64,000 bases of DNA from Salipiger abyssi (GCF_017311415.1 NZ_JAEKIS010000011.1:107576-171575), one strand, 5' to 3'; positions 8,310 through 17,836 are shown, counted from the stretch's first letter. A program made the numbers and translations. Notes: a model not told the origin generated them from the sequence alone.

Positions 8310-8867
8310 TCAGTCGGCGCGCAGTACCGTCACATGGGTGTCGCCATATCGGCGGGTGTCGAGCAGGGAAAATCCCTCCGGCGCCAGCTGCGGCGCATTT
8401 TCTTCCCAGACCACCAGCGCCTCCGGCGCGATCCACCCGCCGGTCCGAGCGGCGCCCAGAGCGGCGGCGCCCAGCGCCTTGCCATAGGGCGGGTCCAGAA
8501 ACACCAGATCGCAGGCGGTTTCCGCCGGCGGCAGGCGTGTGGCGTCGCGCGCGATCACCCGCGCCCGGTCGCCACAACCCAGCAGGCGGATATTGTCGCG
8601 CAGCAGCGTCTGCGCCCGGCGCCCGTCATCGACAAAGACGCAATCCGCCGCCCCACGCGACAGCGCCTCCAGCCCCAGCGCCCCGGTGCCGGCAAAGAGA
8701 TCCAGCACATGCGCGCCGCCGAAAGGCTCGCCGAACCGCCCGCCCGCCAGCATGTTGAACAGGCTTTCGCGCACCCGGTCGGTGGTCGGGCGCAGATGCG
8801 CGCGGGGATCGCCCTTGCCGACCGCGGTCAGCGCCCGTCCGCGCCACTCTCCGGCAATAATCCTCAT
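8310..8867 (-). CDS. rsmD: 16S rRNA (guanine966-N2)-methyltransferase RsmD
   Basis: 185 residues. MRIIAGEWRGR is the family N-terminus. VLDLFAGTGALGLEALSRGA is the SAM-binding loop and LVFLDPPYGKAL carries the catalytic DPPY motif for N2-guanine methylation. It acts on the small ribosomal subunit. The ATG overlaps the upstream flavoprotein stop by 4 nt (ATGA), so the two are translated from one message although their functions are unrelated. Confidence 0.95.
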   Translation of the reverse strand: MRIIAGEWRGRALTAVGKGDPRAHLRPTTDRVRESLFNMLAGGRFGEPFGGAHVLDLFAGTGALGLEALSRGAADCVFVDDGRRAQTLLRDNIRLLGCGDRARVIARDATRLPPAETACDLVFLDPPYGKALGAAALGAARTGGWIAPEALVVWEENAPQLAPEGFSLLDTRRYGDTHVTVLRAD

Positions 8868-10072
8868 GCTGTCAGCAGCGTTTTCAGTTCGGTGCCCGGA
8901 TCGGCCACCGCATCGGGGTCGGGCGACTTGCCCGCTTCGATCAGCCGTTTGCCGACCATATAGGCGCGCGGGTCGTTCATCGCGTCGAGCGCCAGCAGCG
9001 TCTCGCCGGCGTAATACCAATGCGATACCGCCGCCCCGCTCTTGCGCACCACCACGCGGTCATAGCCGGTGTTGAGCCCGGCGATCTGAAGCTTCACATC
9101 GTATTGATCGGACCAGAACCAGGGCTTGGGCACATACGCTTTACCCGCGCCCAGGATATTGTCGGCCACCGCCTCGGCCATGTCGATGGCGTTGCCGACG
9201 CTCTCCAGACGGAGCTGCGCATCGCCCTGCGGAAACGAGGCGCAATCGCCCGCCGCCCAGACACGCGGCGCCGAGGTGCGGCCCATCGCATCGGTGCGGA
9301 TGCCGTTCTCGATGGCGATGCCGGCGGCTTCGGCCAGCGCGGTCTCGGGCAGGATGCCGACACCGGCAATGACGAAATCCACCGCGAGGCTGCGCCCGTC
9401 GGTCAGCTCGGCGCCGGTCACATGGCCCTCGCTGCCGGTCAGACGGCCGAGCCCGACCCCTTCGAGGATCTCGACGCCGCGCGCGCTGTGCAGGGCGCGG
9501 AAATAGTCCGCCGTCTCCGGGGCGGCGACACGCTGAAGAATGCGGTCGGCCATTTCGACCAGCGTGACCTTGAGCCCCAGCTTGCAGGCGACCGCCGCCG
9601 CCTCCAGCCCGATATAGCCGCCGCCAACGATCAGCACGCGGGCGCCCTTGGCAAAGCGCGCGCGCATGGCATCGACATCGGCGATGCCGCGCACCGCAAA
9701 GACGCCGTCGAGATCGCCGCCGATGGCCGCCGGCAGGCGGCGCGGCGCCGAGCCGGTGCAGAAGACCAGATCGTCATAGGAAAGCTCGCGCCCGCCGGCG
9801 ATGACATGCCGCGCCTCTGTGTCCACGGCAATCGCCGGCTCGCCCAGCATCAGGGTGATGTTCTGCTCGTCGTAAAAGGCGGGCGGGCGCAGAAACAGCC
9901 GCTCCTTCTCCATCTCGCCCAGCAGATAGGCCTTGGAGAGCGGCGGGCGCTGATAGGGCGGCACCGGTTCCGCGCCGATCAGCGTGATCGCGCCGTCAAA
10001 GCCTTTTGCCCGCAGCCTCGCCACCAGCGAAGCGGCGGCCTGCCCACCACCGATCGCCACAACATCGCCCAT
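8864..10072 (-). CDS. FAD/NAD(P)-dependent oxidoreductase, ferredoxin-reductase type (rhodocoxin/putidaredoxin reductase-like)
   Basis: 402 residues. VAIGGGQAAASLVARLR is the N-terminal FAD dinucleotide fold, VLIVGGGYIGLEAAAVACKLG (around 144-164) the NAD fold, and VWAAGDCASF the second FAD contact. The C-terminal ~75 residues (WFWSDQYDVKLQIAGL) are the reductase C-domain. Such enzymes pass electrons from NAD(P)H to a [2Fe-2S] ferredoxin serving a P450 or ring oxygenase, but neither partner is nearby, so the partner is unknown. Divergent from the peroxiredoxin gene. Confidence 0.9.
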   Translation of the reverse strand: MGDVVAIGGGQAAASLVARLRAKGFDGAITLIGAEPVPPYQRPPLSKAYLLGEMEKERLFLRPPAFYDEQNITLMLGEPAIAVDTEARHVIAGGRELSYDDLVFCTGSAPRRLPAAIGGDLDGVFAVRGIADVDAMRARFAKGARVLIVGGGYIGLEAAAVACKLGLKVTLVEMADRILQRVAAPETADYFRALHSARGVEILEGVGLGRLTGSEGHVTGAELTDGRSLAVDFVIAGVGILPETALAEAAGIAIENGIRTDAMGRTSAPRVWAAGDCASFPQGDAQLRLESVGNAIDMAEAVADNILGAGKAYVPKPWFWSDQYDVKLQIAGLNTGYDRVVVRKSGAAVSHWYYAGETLLALDAMNDPRAYMVGKRLIEAGKSPDPDAVADPGTELKTLLTA

Positions 10073-10160
10073 CCCTGGCTCCCTTATTTTTCCTTGGTCT
10101 TGTTTGCGCGCAGCCTATATCCCGGTGCGTGGAAAACGCAATCTAGGGAGACGCGCGACC

Positions 10161-10649
10161 ATGGCCATTTCCAAAGGCGATACACTGCCCGGCGCAACGC
10201 TGAGCCAGATGGGCCCCGAAGGCCCCGAACAGGTGAAGCTCGAAGACAAGCTTGCCGGACGCAAAGTGGTGATTTTCGCCGTGCCGGGGGCGTTCACCCC
10301 CACCTGCCACTCGGCGCATGTGCCGAGCTTCATCCGGACCAAGGACGGCTTTGCAGAAAAGGGCGTGGACGAGATCATCTGTGTCTCGGTCAACGATCCC
10401 TTCGTGATGAAGGCCTGGGGCGAGGCGACCGGCGCCACCGAGGCCGGGATCACCATGCTCTCGGATGCGGAAAGCGCGTTCACCAAGGCCATCGGCATGG
10501 ATTTCACCGCGCCGCCGGCGGGGCTCATCGCGCGCTCCAAGCGCTATGCGATGCTGGTCGAAGACGGTGTGGTCACGCTGTTCCACGCTGAATCGAGCCC
10601 CGGCGAATGCGAGATATCGGCCGGCGAGGGCCTGCTCGCCGCTATGTGA
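10161..10649 (+). CDS. Peroxiredoxin, Prx5/atypical 2-Cys-like (thioredoxin fold)
   Basis: 162 residues. The peroxidatic motif is PGAFTPTCH with Cys49. A second Cys at ~150 in SPGECEISAG may act as a resolving residue. This resembles the glutaredoxin-dependent Prx5 group that reduces H2O2 and alkyl hydroperoxides in the cytoplasm. AGGGAG ends 10 nt before the ATG. Monocistronic, with its own strong terminator. Confidence 0.93.
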   Translation: MAISKGDTLPGATLSQMGPEGPEQVKLEDKLAGRKVVIFAVPGAFTPTCHSAHVPSFIRTKDGFAEKGVDEIICVSVNDPFVMKAWGEATGATEAGITMLSDAESAFTKAIGMDFTAPPAGLIARSKRYAMLVEDGVVTLFHAESSPGECEISAGEGLLAAM

Positions 10650-10671
10650 GCCGACACTGAGACGATGCATC

Positions 10672-10698
10672 GCGGGCGCCTCACGGGGCGCCCGCTTT
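10672..10698 (+). terminator. Rho-independent terminator after the peroxiredoxin gene
   Basis: Nine-bp GC stem GCGGGCGCC/GGCGCCCGC with a 6-nt loop and a short TTT. It lies 22 nt after the stop and only 6 nt from the end of the convergent mlaC, so it may serve both. Confidence 0.7.
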
Positions 10699-10701
10699 GC
10701 C

Positions 10702-11304
10702 TCAGCCGGCGCGTTTGAGGTCTTCGATCATCGCATCGAGATCGCCGCGCCGCCGATCGAGCATGGCGCCGATCTCGGTGCGCTCGGTCAGCAGCATGTT
10801 CACGCCCTCGATATACATGTTGTAGAACCGACCCGATTTCTCGCCGACGAAGAACGTGACTTCAAAAGGCGCCTGACCGCGCAGATAGGCGGTGGTCGAA
10901 ACCTGATAGGCGTTCTTGACCTTCTTCGAGCCGTTCACTTCCAGCCGCCCGCCGATGAACTTGCGGAACTGCTTGCCGTATTTGCGCGAGATATAGCCCG
11001 AGAACGCGGCCGAGAACGCCTTTTTCTGCGACGTGCTGGCGCTGCGCCCGTCGGCGCCGAGCGCATAGGCGGCGATATAGGGCATGTCGCCGTATTGCTC
11101 GAAAATGCGTTTGAAATCGCCGATCATCGCCGCTTCCGACCTACCGGAGTCGATCACCCGGTTGATCTCGCCCACAAGCTGGTCGACCAGCCCCTGAGCC
11201 TGCCCCGCGGTAACCGCCAGCGCGGCGCCGGGCAGTGCTGCCATGAGGCCCGCCGCGACCGTGCTGCCCAGAACGCCGCGCCGCGAAAACAGTTGCTGCG
11301 CCAT
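10702..11304 (-). CDS. mlaC: MlaC-like phospholipid-transport periplasmic protein
   Basis: 200 residues. Tat-type signal at the N-terminus (LFSRRGVLGSTVAAGLMAALPGAALA). The mature part matches the MlaC/Ttg2D family, for example DFKRIFEQYGDMP and EVTFFVGEKSGRFYNMYIEGVNM. MlaC carries phospholipid between the outer-membrane MlaA complex and the inner-membrane MlaFEDB transporter. Its start overlaps the mlaA stop by 1 nt (TGATG). The mlaFED transporter genes are not in this window, so the system is split here. Confidence 0.9.
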   Translation of the reverse strand: MAQQLFSRRGVLGSTVAAGLMAALPGAALAVTAGQAQGLVDQLVGEINRVIDSGRSEAAMIGDFKRIFEQYGDMPYIAAYALGADGRSASTSQKKAFSAAFSGYISRKYGKQFRKFIGGRLEVNGSKKVKNAYQVSTTAYLRGQAPFEVTFFVGEKSGRFYNMYIEGVNMLLTERTEIGAMLDRRRGDLDAMIEDLKRAG

Positions 11305-12083
11305 CAGAAACCCTCCGTATCCAGTGCTTCGGGGTCGATATAGTCCTCACCGCCCGAGGTTTCATCTCCCAGTTCGAAACGTCGGTTCTGAAGATAGATC
11401 ATGCGCAGCTGCGCATAGCTGTCGGCGCTGCCGTAAAGAAGCGCGTCGATACTGTCGCCGTACTCGGCGCGCTTGAGCGCCTTGTCCGCGACCCGTGCGC
11501 CGGTGGCGTAGTAGCGATCCGGGCGGTCCACCAGGTAGCTGACCGGATCGGTGAAGAGATCGAAGAATTTGCCCACGGCGTCACGCTCGGTCGCCGGACC
11601 CAGCACCGGCAGCTCGATATAGGCGCCTTCGGGCAGGCCCCAGACATAGAGGGTTTCGCCGAAATCGCTGTCATCCTCGGGCAGCCCCATCTCGGTGGCC
11701 ACATCGAAGAGGCCCGCGAGCCCGATGGTGGCGTTGACGGAGAACCGCAATGTGTTGCGCGCGGCGCGGCCCAGCCGGGCCTGAAGGATCTGGTTCACCA
11801 CGGTCTGCGGCAGCGATACGGTATCGGCGAAATTGCCGATACCTGCGGACACCGGCGCGGGTACCGAAGCGGCAAGCCCAGGACCGTCGCCGCCGGACAG
11901 CGCGCCGTCGAGCCGCTTGTTGAACGCGTGCACCCTGCGGTTCGCGCCCTCATTGGGGTCGTATATGCCGCCCGGCGCCTCACCCGGCCCGGGCACCGCA
12001 CAAGCCGAAACGAGCAGGACCGCAGCCAGAAATAAACCGGTTCTGATCGTCCGCGTCCGGTCCGTCAGACAGAGAAATGGCAT
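11304..12083 (-). CDS. mlaA: MlaA (VacJ) outer-membrane phospholipid-removal lipoprotein
   Basis: 259 residues. The N-terminal hydrophobic segment ends in LVSAC, a lipobox with Cys at ~28. The body has the MlaA signatures YDPNEGANRRVHAFN, SLPQTVVNQILQ, GETLYVWGLPEGAYIELPVLGP and DPVSYL. MlaA removes misplaced phospholipid from the outer leaflet and hands it to MlaC, encoded directly downstream with a 1-nt overlap. The gene diverges from the type I exporter genes across ~170 bp. A 13-nt palindrome (CTTGT-TAT-ACAAG) lies at 12098-12110 in its leader. Confidence 0.94.
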   Translation of the reverse strand: MPFLCLTDRTRTIRTGLFLAAVLLVSACAVPGPGEAPGGIYDPNEGANRRVHAFNKRLDGALSGGDGPGLAASVPAPVSAGIGNFADTVSLPQTVVNQILQARLGRAARNTLRFSVNATIGLAGLFDVATEMGLPEDDSDFGETLYVWGLPEGAYIELPVLGPATERDAVGKFFDLFTDPVSYLVDRPDRYYATGARVADKALKRAEYGDSIDALLYGSADSYAQLRMIYLQNRRFELGDETSGGEDYIDPEALDTEGF

Positions 12084-12203
12084 TGGAAATTCCTGTTCTT
12101 GTTATACAAGGCTTCATAATTGCAGACGGTCCGCGATCCAACCACCCTGCGGGCCGCGCCGTCACCGTCACGATTTGATGACAGAACGATCATTAAACCA
12201 TTG

Positions 12204-12220
12204 CCTGTGCATGATACAGG
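12204..12220. promoter_or_regulatory. Dyad upstream of the type I exporter, lux-box-like
   Basis: CCTGT and ACAGG arms separated by 7 nt, extended on the right by T. It lies 34 bp before the ABC-transporter ATG and ~120 bp from mlaA. It resembles LuxR-type boxes (ACCTGT...ACAGGT) but with spacing one base short, so this is only a candidate. Confidence 0.35.
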
Positions 12221-12254
12221 TATACGAATTACCGACAGGAGAGCCGACGCGCTC

Positions 12255-13985
12255 ATGCAACAATCATCCCACGAGGCCGGCCGCGAGGAACTTCTGGCCG
12301 CGCGCAAGCAAAGCCGCGCCTACTACTGGTTCGTCGCAATCTTCAGTTTCTTTGTGAACCTCCTGATGCTGACGGGTCCGCTCTATATGCTTCAGGTCTA
12401 CGACCGCGTTCTCGGCTCGCGATCGGAGGCGACGCTGCTAGCGCTCTCGGTTCTGGTTGTGTTTCTCTACGGCATGATGGGGTTGCTCGACTATGCCCGC
12501 GGGCGGGTCATGGCCCGGGTCGCAGCGCGGTTTCAGGCCGCAATGGATGTGCGGGTCTTTGACGCGGTCATGCGCCGCTCGGCGGTTCGGCCCGACGAAC
12601 TCGCCGCGACCGGTCTGCGCGATCTCGAATCGGTGCAGCGGCTGATGTCCTCACCGGTACTGATGGCGATGTTCGATATCCCCTGGACACCGTTTTTCAT
12701 CGCCGGCATTTTCGTCTTCCACCCCTGGCTCGGCTATCTCGCCGTAGCCGGCGGAGTGACACTGATCATCATCACCGGCTTCAACCAGCTGCTCAGCCGC
12801 CAGCCGACGCTGAAATCGAACCGCGCCATGCTGCGCGCCGAACATACCTCGGAACAGATCCGCAACGAGGCCGAGATGGTGCAATCGCTCGGCATGCGCG
12901 AGGAAGCCTTTCAGCGCTGGCACAAGGCGCGCGCCTCCTCGCTCAAGGGACAGATCGGCACGACCGATATCGTCGGCACCTTTACCGTGGTGACCAAGAC
13001 CTTTCGCTTGTTCCTACAATCGGCGATGCTTGGGCTCGGCGCCTATCTCGTCCTTCAGGGCGAGCTGACGGCGGGTGCGATGATCGCCGGCTCGATCCTG
13101 ATGGGCCGAGCGCTGGCGCCGATCGAGCTGGCCGTCGGGCAATGGCCGATGGTGACCCGCGCACGCAAGGGCTGGGACAGCCTGGCTCAGCTTCTCACCG
13201 AAGTGCCCGCCGAGGAACAGCGCCTTCCGCTGCCACAGCCAAAAGCGCAGCTTGAAGTGATGCAAGCGACGGTGGTGCCGCCGGGCGAGCATCAGGCCGC
13301 CTTGCGACTTGTGAGCTTTACCCTTCAACCGGGTCACGCGCTCGGCGTGATCGGCCCTTCCGGCGCCGGCAAATCGACGCTTGCGCGGGCACTGACCGGC
13401 GTCTGGCGACCGGCCGGCGGCAAGATACGGCTCGACGGCGCCTCGATCGAGCAATACGGGCAGGCTCTGGGCCGTCACATCGGCTACCTGCCACAGCGCG
13501 TGGCCCTGTTCGAGGGCACCATCGCCGAGAACATCGCGCGGCTTTCCGAGGCGCCCGATGCCGAACAGGTTGTCGAAGCCGCCAAGAAAGCCGACGCGCA
13601 TGAGATGATCCTCAAGTTGCCCGACGGCTACAACACACGGGTCTCCGCCACTGGCGGCCGGCTTTCGGGCGGGCAGTTGCAGCGCATCGGCCTGGCGCGG
13701 GCAATGTATGGCGACCCGGTGATCCTCGTCCTCGACGAACCGAACTCCAATCTCGACAACGAGGGATCGGAGGCGGTGAACCAGGCGATCCGCCGGATGA
13801 AGGATCAGGGCAGATCGGTCATCATCATGGCCCACCGCCCTGCCGCGATCCGCGAATGCGATATGCTGCTGATGCTGGAAAACGGCACGCGCGTTGCCTT
13901 CGGGCCCAAGGACGAGGTGCTGCGCAGTATGGTGAAGAATCACGAACAGCTCGCCCAGCACGCCGGGCCGGGAGGTGTAAGATGA
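12255..13985 (+). CDS. Type I secretion ABC transporter (PrtD/HlyB-like permease-ATPase)
   Basis: 576 residues. Membrane helices lie in ~25-300, with the type I exporter features GPLYMLQVYDRVLGSRSEATL and FDIPWTPFFI. The ATPase shows Walker A GPSGAGKST (~367-375), signature LSGGQ (~470) and Walker B ILVLDEP (~490). There is no N-terminal C39 peptidase domain, so it belongs to the PrtD class that moves RTX or similar proteins. The ATG is preferred over an upstream in-frame ATG because AGGAGAG precedes it and the family starts here. Its stop overlaps the HlyD gene by 4 nt. Confidence 0.92.
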   Translation: MQQSSHEAGREELLAARKQSRAYYWFVAIFSFFVNLLMLTGPLYMLQVYDRVLGSRSEATLLALSVLVVFLYGMMGLLDYARGRVMARVAARFQAAMDVRVFDAVMRRSAVRPDELAATGLRDLESVQRLMSSPVLMAMFDIPWTPFFIAGIFVFHPWLGYLAVAGGVTLIIITGFNQLLSRQPTLKSNRAMLRAEHTSEQIRNEAEMVQSLGMREEAFQRWHKARASSLKGQIGTTDIVGTFTVVTKTFRLFLQSAMLGLGAYLVLQGELTAGAMIAGSILMGRALAPIELAVGQWPMVTRARKGWDSLAQLLTEVPAEEQRLPLPQPKAQLEVMQATVVPPGEHQAALRLVSFTLQPGHALGVIGPSGAGKSTLARALTGVWRPAGGKIRLDGASIEQYGQALGRHIGYLPQRVALFEGTIAENIARLSEAPDAEQVVEAAKKADAHEMILKLPDGYNTRVSATGGRLSGGQLQRIGLARAMYGDPVILVLDEPNSNLDNEGSEAVNQAIRRMKDQGRSVIIMAHRPAAIRECDMLLMLENGTRVAFGPKDEVLRSMVKNHEQLAQHAGPGGVR

Positions 13986-15289
13986 GCACGACGGACAAGG
14001 ATTTTCCGCTGCGCAAGCCGATGATGTACGGCCTGTTCGCGCTTCTGGTGCTCGTGGGCGGCTTCGGCACCTGGGCGGCAACAACCGAGATCTCCGGCGC
14101 GATCATCGCCGGCGGTCAGATCCAGGTCGATCAGAACCGCCAAGTCGTACAACATGCCGATGGCGGCACCGTCGCCGAGATTCTCGTCGATGAGGGCGAC
14201 GTGGTGGAGAAGGGACAGATCCTGATCCGGCTCGATCCGACGCTGCTGCAATCTGAGCTCAAGATCGTCGAGGGACAGTATTTCGAGCTTCTGGCGCGCC
14301 GGGCTCGTCTCACCGCCGAGCGCGACGGCGACGACGAGCTGATCTTTTCCGACGAACTGCTGGAACTGGCCGGCGCAGACGCGGAAATCGCCGAGCTTGT
14401 CGACGGCCAGCGCAACCTGTTCTTCGCACGCCGCGACTCCGTCGCGCGCGAGATCGAGCAGCTGGGCAAGCGCAGCGACCAGATCAGCAACCAGATCGAA
14501 GGGGTCGAGGCGCAGACGTCGGCACTGGAAGACCAGCTCGCGCTGATCGACCGGGAACTGACGGACCAGCAATCGCTGCTCGACCGCGGACTTGCGCAGG
14601 CCAGCCGAGTGCTCGCGCTCCAGCGCGAACGGGCGCGGCTTGCGGGGTCGCGCGGCGAACTCATCGCGCAAAAGGCGCAGGCCGAGGGGCAGATCACCGA
14701 GATCGAGATCGAGATCCTGAAGCTCGACACCACCCGCCGCGAGGAAGCGATCACCACGTTGCGCGACATGCAGTTCCGTTCGCGCGAGCTGGCCGAGCAG
14801 CGTCAGGCGTTGAAAGAGCAGCTGAAGCGTATGGAAATCACCGCGCCGGTCTCGGGCGTGGTCTATGGCCTGACCGTCTTCGCGCCGCGCTCGGTGATCC
14901 GCGCCGCAGAGCCGGTAATGTATCTCGTGCCGCAGGACCGGCCTCTGGTGATCGCGGTTCATGTCGAACCGATCCATATCGACCAGACGCATGTCGGACA
15001 GGAAGTGGCCTTGCGCTTTGCCGCTCTCGATCAGCGTATGACGCCCGAGCTTTTCGGGACAGTCACCCAGATCTCGGCGGACGCCTTCACCGACGAGAAC
15101 ACCTCGGTCAGCTACTACCGGGCCGAGATCATTCTAAACGAAGGCGAGATGGCCAAGCTGCCCGAGAACACCACTCTGATCCCCGGCATGCCGGTCGAGG
15201 CGTTCCTGCGCACCGCCGACCGCACACCGCTGGCCTATCTGGTGAAACCCTTCACCGATTACTTCTCCAAGGCGTTCCGCGAGAGCTGA
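13982..15289 (+). CDS. Type I secretion membrane fusion protein (HlyD/PrtE family)
   Basis: 435 residues. One N-terminal membrane helix (~18-38), a lipoyl-like half-motif (GGTVAEILVDEGDVVEKGQILIRLD cut by a long coiled coil, ~95-310), the second half (ITAPVSGVVYGL), and a beta-barrel C-terminus with VEAFLRTADRTPLAYL, typical of PrtE/HlyD. It bridges the ABC exporter to an outer-membrane TolC. Coupled to the ABC gene through ATGA. No TolC gene and no RTX or other secreted substrate is adjacent, so the cargo must be encoded elsewhere. Confidence 0.93.
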   Translation: MSTTDKDFPLRKPMMYGLFALLVLVGGFGTWAATTEISGAIIAGGQIQVDQNRQVVQHADGGTVAEILVDEGDVVEKGQILIRLDPTLLQSELKIVEGQYFELLARRARLTAERDGDDELIFSDELLELAGADAEIAELVDGQRNLFFARRDSVAREIEQLGKRSDQISNQIEGVEAQTSALEDQLALIDRELTDQQSLLDRGLAQASRVLALQRERARLAGSRGELIAQKAQAEGQITEIEIEILKLDTTRREEAITTLRDMQFRSRELAEQRQALKEQLKRMEITAPVSGVVYGLTVFAPRSVIRAAEPVMYLVPQDRPLVIAVHVEPIHIDQTHVGQEVALRFAALDQRMTPELFGTVTQISADAFTDENTSVSYYRAEIILNEGEMAKLPENTTLIPGMPVEAFLRTADRTPLAYLVKPFTDYFSKAFRES

Positions 15290-15366
15290 GCCGCCTCTGT
15301 CAGAGGGCTATTTCCATTGCGGCGCGGGGCGGCTAGCTTCGCGCCGGAAAACCAATGGAGACAACC

Positions 15367-15828
15367 ATGTCCGATATCGACGCCCGCCTGAGCGAACTGG
15401 GCCTGACCCTGCCCGACGCACCTGCCCCCGCCGCGAACTATGTGCCCTATGTGCAAAGCGGCAATATGCTCTACATCTCCGGCCAGATCAGCCAGGGGCC
15501 GGACGGGCTGATCCTCGGCAAGATCGGCGCCGAGCTCGATGTCGAGACCGGCCAGAGGGCCGCCGCTGCCTGCGCGCTGAGCCTTCTTGCGCAGGCCAAG
15601 GCAGCCTGCGGTGGCGATCTGGGCAAGATCAAGCGCGTGGTGAAGCTGACCGGCTTCGTCAACTCGACACCCGATTTCACCGACCAGCCCAAGGTGATCA
15701 ACGGCGCTTCCGACCTCTTTGTCGCGGTGCTGGGCGATGCCGGACGCCATGCCCGCGCAGCGGTTTCGGCTGGCGCGCTGCCGCTGGGCGTTGCGGTCGA
15801 GATCGACGCGATCTTCGAGCTGGCCTGA
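15367..15828 (+). CDS. RidA/YjgF-YER057c-UK114 family protein (long form)
   Basis: 153 residues, longer than RidA (~128) and like the YjgF_endoribonc-type subgroup. Motifs are YVPYVQSGNMLYISGQIS and GRHARAAVSAGALPLGVAVEIDAIFEL, containing the conserved Arg of the RidA pocket (R in HARAAV). RidA proteins hydrolyse reactive enamine/imine intermediates; the activity of this subgroup is less certain. The second ATG is chosen because GGAG sits 8 nt ahead. Followed after 3 nt by the GDPD gene. Confidence 0.88.
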   Translation: MSDIDARLSELGLTLPDAPAPAANYVPYVQSGNMLYISGQISQGPDGLILGKIGAELDVETGQRAAAACALSLLAQAKAACGGDLGKIKRVVKLTGFVNSTPDFTDQPKVINGASDLFVAVLGDAGRHARAAVSAGALPLGVAVEIDAIFELA

Positions 15829-15831
15829 GCC

Positions 15832-16587
15832 ATGCCTACGCTGCCCGCCGCCTTTCTCGACCGGCCCATCGCCCATCGCGCGCTGCACGATGCCGCATCA
15901 GGCCGGCCCGAGAACTCCGTCGAGGCGATCGGCGCGGCGGTGGCGGCGGGCTACGGCATCGAGATCGACCTTCAGCTCTCCTCCGATGGCGAGGCGATGG
16001 TCTTTCACGATTACGACCTGGCGCGCCTGACCGCCCAAAGCGGCCCCGTGCGCCAGCGCAGCGCGGCGGAGCTGGGCACGATCGCGCTGCGCCACGGTCA
16101 GGCCGGCATCCCGACACTGGCGGAGGTACTGGCGCTGGTGGCGGGCAAGGCGCCGCTGCTCATCGAGTTCAAGGATCAGGACGGCGCCATGGGCCCGGAT
16201 GTGGGTGCGCTGGAACGCGCGGCTGTGGCGGCGCTCAGCGGCTATGACGGGCCGGTGGCGCTGATGTCCTTCAATCCGCATTCAGTGGCGGCGCTGGCCC
16301 GGCTGGCGCCCGATCTGCCGCGCGGGCTCACGACCTGCGCCTTCACGGCGGAGGATTACCCGACGCTGCCGCCCGCCACCCGCGAACGGCTGCGCGGCAT
16401 CCCGGATTTCGAGCGCACAGGTGCGAGCTTTATCAGCCATCACTGGCGCGATCTCGACAATCCGCGCGTCACCGCGCTGCGCGCCGCCGGCACGCCGGTG
16501 CTGTGCTGGACGATCCGCACGCCCGCCGAAGAGGCGCAGGCGCGAAAGGTCGCACAGAACATCACATTCGAGGGCTACGCCGCTTGA
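15832..16587 (+). CDS. Glycerophosphodiester phosphodiesterase family protein
   Basis: 251 residues with the GDPD TIM-barrel signature: HRALHD (His15), PENS, EIDLQLSSDGEAMVFHD (Glu44, Asp46, His59) and LLIEFKDQDG. It hydrolyses glycerophosphodiesters to glycerol 3-phosphate and an alcohol. No signal peptide, so probably a cytoplasmic UgpQ-like enzyme. It shares a transcript with the RidA gene. The glycerol-3-phosphate product would feed GlpD, encoded 3 kb away on the other strand; that link is inference. Confidence 0.92.
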   Translation: MPTLPAAFLDRPIAHRALHDAASGRPENSVEAIGAAVAAGYGIEIDLQLSSDGEAMVFHDYDLARLTAQSGPVRQRSAAELGTIALRHGQAGIPTLAEVLALVAGKAPLLIEFKDQDGAMGPDVGALERAAVAALSGYDGPVALMSFNPHSVAALARLAPDLPRGLTTCAFTAEDYPTLPPATRERLRGIPDFERTGASFISHHWRDLDNPRVTALRAAGTPVLCWTIRTPAEEAQARKVAQNITFEGYAA

Positions 16588-16636
16588 TCCCCGGCGCATG
16601 CAGGCCAGATTAGAGGCAGGCAGGGAACACCCACGC

Positions 16637-17836
16637 ATGACAGATCAAAGCTCCGGCGCCACCATCGCCGTCAATGTCCTGACGTCGCTCGACCAGATCG
16701 CGCAAAGCGACTGGGATGCCTGCGCCTGTCCCGAGGTCGCGGATGGCGGGCGTCCGCAGGATCCCTTCACGACCTGGCGCTTTCTGCACGCGCTGGAGGC
16801 ATCGGGATCGGTCGGGCCGGGCACCGGCTGGGAGCCGCGCTATCTGACCGCCGAGGCCGATGGCGAGATCATCGCCGTGGCGCCGCTCTATGCCAAGGGC
16901 CACAGCCAGGGCGAATACATCTTCGATCACTCCTGGGCGCATGCCTATGAGAACGCAGGCGGCGAGTACTACCCCAAGCTTCAGATCGCCGTGCCCTTCA
17001 CCCCCGCCACCGGCAGGCGCTTTCTGAGCAAGCCGGGGCAGGACGTGGCCGGCATGTCGGCGCTGGTGCAGGGGGCGGCGCAGTTCGCCGCACAGAACGG
17101 GCTCAGCTCGCTGCATGTCACCTTCTGCACCGAGGCCGAGGCCATTGCCGGCGAGCGCATGGGGCTTTTGCGGCGGGTGACGCAGCAGTTTCACTGGGAA
17201 AACCACGATTACGCGGATTTCGACGCCTTCCTCGCCAGCCTCAGCTCGCGCAAGCGCAAGAACATCCGCAAGGAACGCCGCACCGCCCACGATTTTGGCG
17301 GCTCCATCCGCATGCTGACCGGCGACGAGATCCGGCCAGAGCACTGGGATGCGTTCTGGCATTTCTATCAGGACACCGGCGCGCGCAAATGGGGCTCTCC
17401 CTATCTGACGCGGGCGTTTTTCGAGATTGCCCATGACACGCTGCGCGACGATATCGCGCTGGTCATGGCAGAGCGCGACGGGCATTACGTGGCCGGGGCG
17501 CTGAATTTCATCGGACGCCAGGCGCTTTATGGCCGCTACTGGGGCTGCGTCGAAGATCACCCCTGCCTGCATTTCGAAGCCTGCTATTATCAGGCCATCG
17601 ACTTCGCGATCCGCCATGGGCTGGCACGGGTCGAGGCCGGGGCGCAGGGCGAGCACAAGCTGGCGCGCGGATACCTGCCGGTCGAGACCCACAGCCTGCA
17701 CTGGCTGGCCGATCAGGGTTTTGCCAAGGCGGTGGCGCGCTATCTAGAGGAAGAGCGCCGCGCGGTGGGAGAAGATATCGAGATTCTCACCGCTTACGGG
17801 CCCTTCCGCAAAGACCACAGGGAAGAACAGGAATGA
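16637..17836 (+). CDS. GNAT/FemAB-like acyltransferase (COG3146/DUF482 family)
   Basis: 399 residues, typical for the DUF482 family. Recognised from [54 protein letters not shown] and [22 protein letters not shown], all well-kept family blocks. The double-GNAT fold resembles FemABX peptidyltransferases, but the substrate is unknown. Its stop overlaps phhB by 4 nt. Confidence 0.9.
   Translation: MTDQSSGATIAVNVLTSLDQIAQSDWDACACPEVADGGRPQDPFTTWRFLHALEASGSVGPGTGWEPRYLTAEADGEIIAVAPLYAKGHSQGEYIFDHSWAHAYENAGGEYYPKLQIAVPFTPATGRRFLSKPGQDVAGMSALVQGAAQFAAQNGLSSLHVTFCTEAEAIAGERMGLLRRVTQQFHWENHDYADFDAFLASLSSRKRKNIRKERRTAHDFGGSIRMLTGDEIRPEHWDAFWHFYQDTGARKWGSPYLTRAFFEIAHDTLRDDIALVMAERDGHYVAGALNFIGRQALYGRYWGCVEDHPCLHFEACYYQAIDFAIRHGLARVEAGAQGEHKLARGYLPVETHSLHWLADQGFAKAVARYLEEERRAVGEDIEILTAYGPFRKDHREEQE

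Noticed and set aside
8864..10072. Flavoprotein as part of a P450 or ring-oxygenase cluster
   Set aside because: No oxygenase or ferredoxin gene is adjacent.
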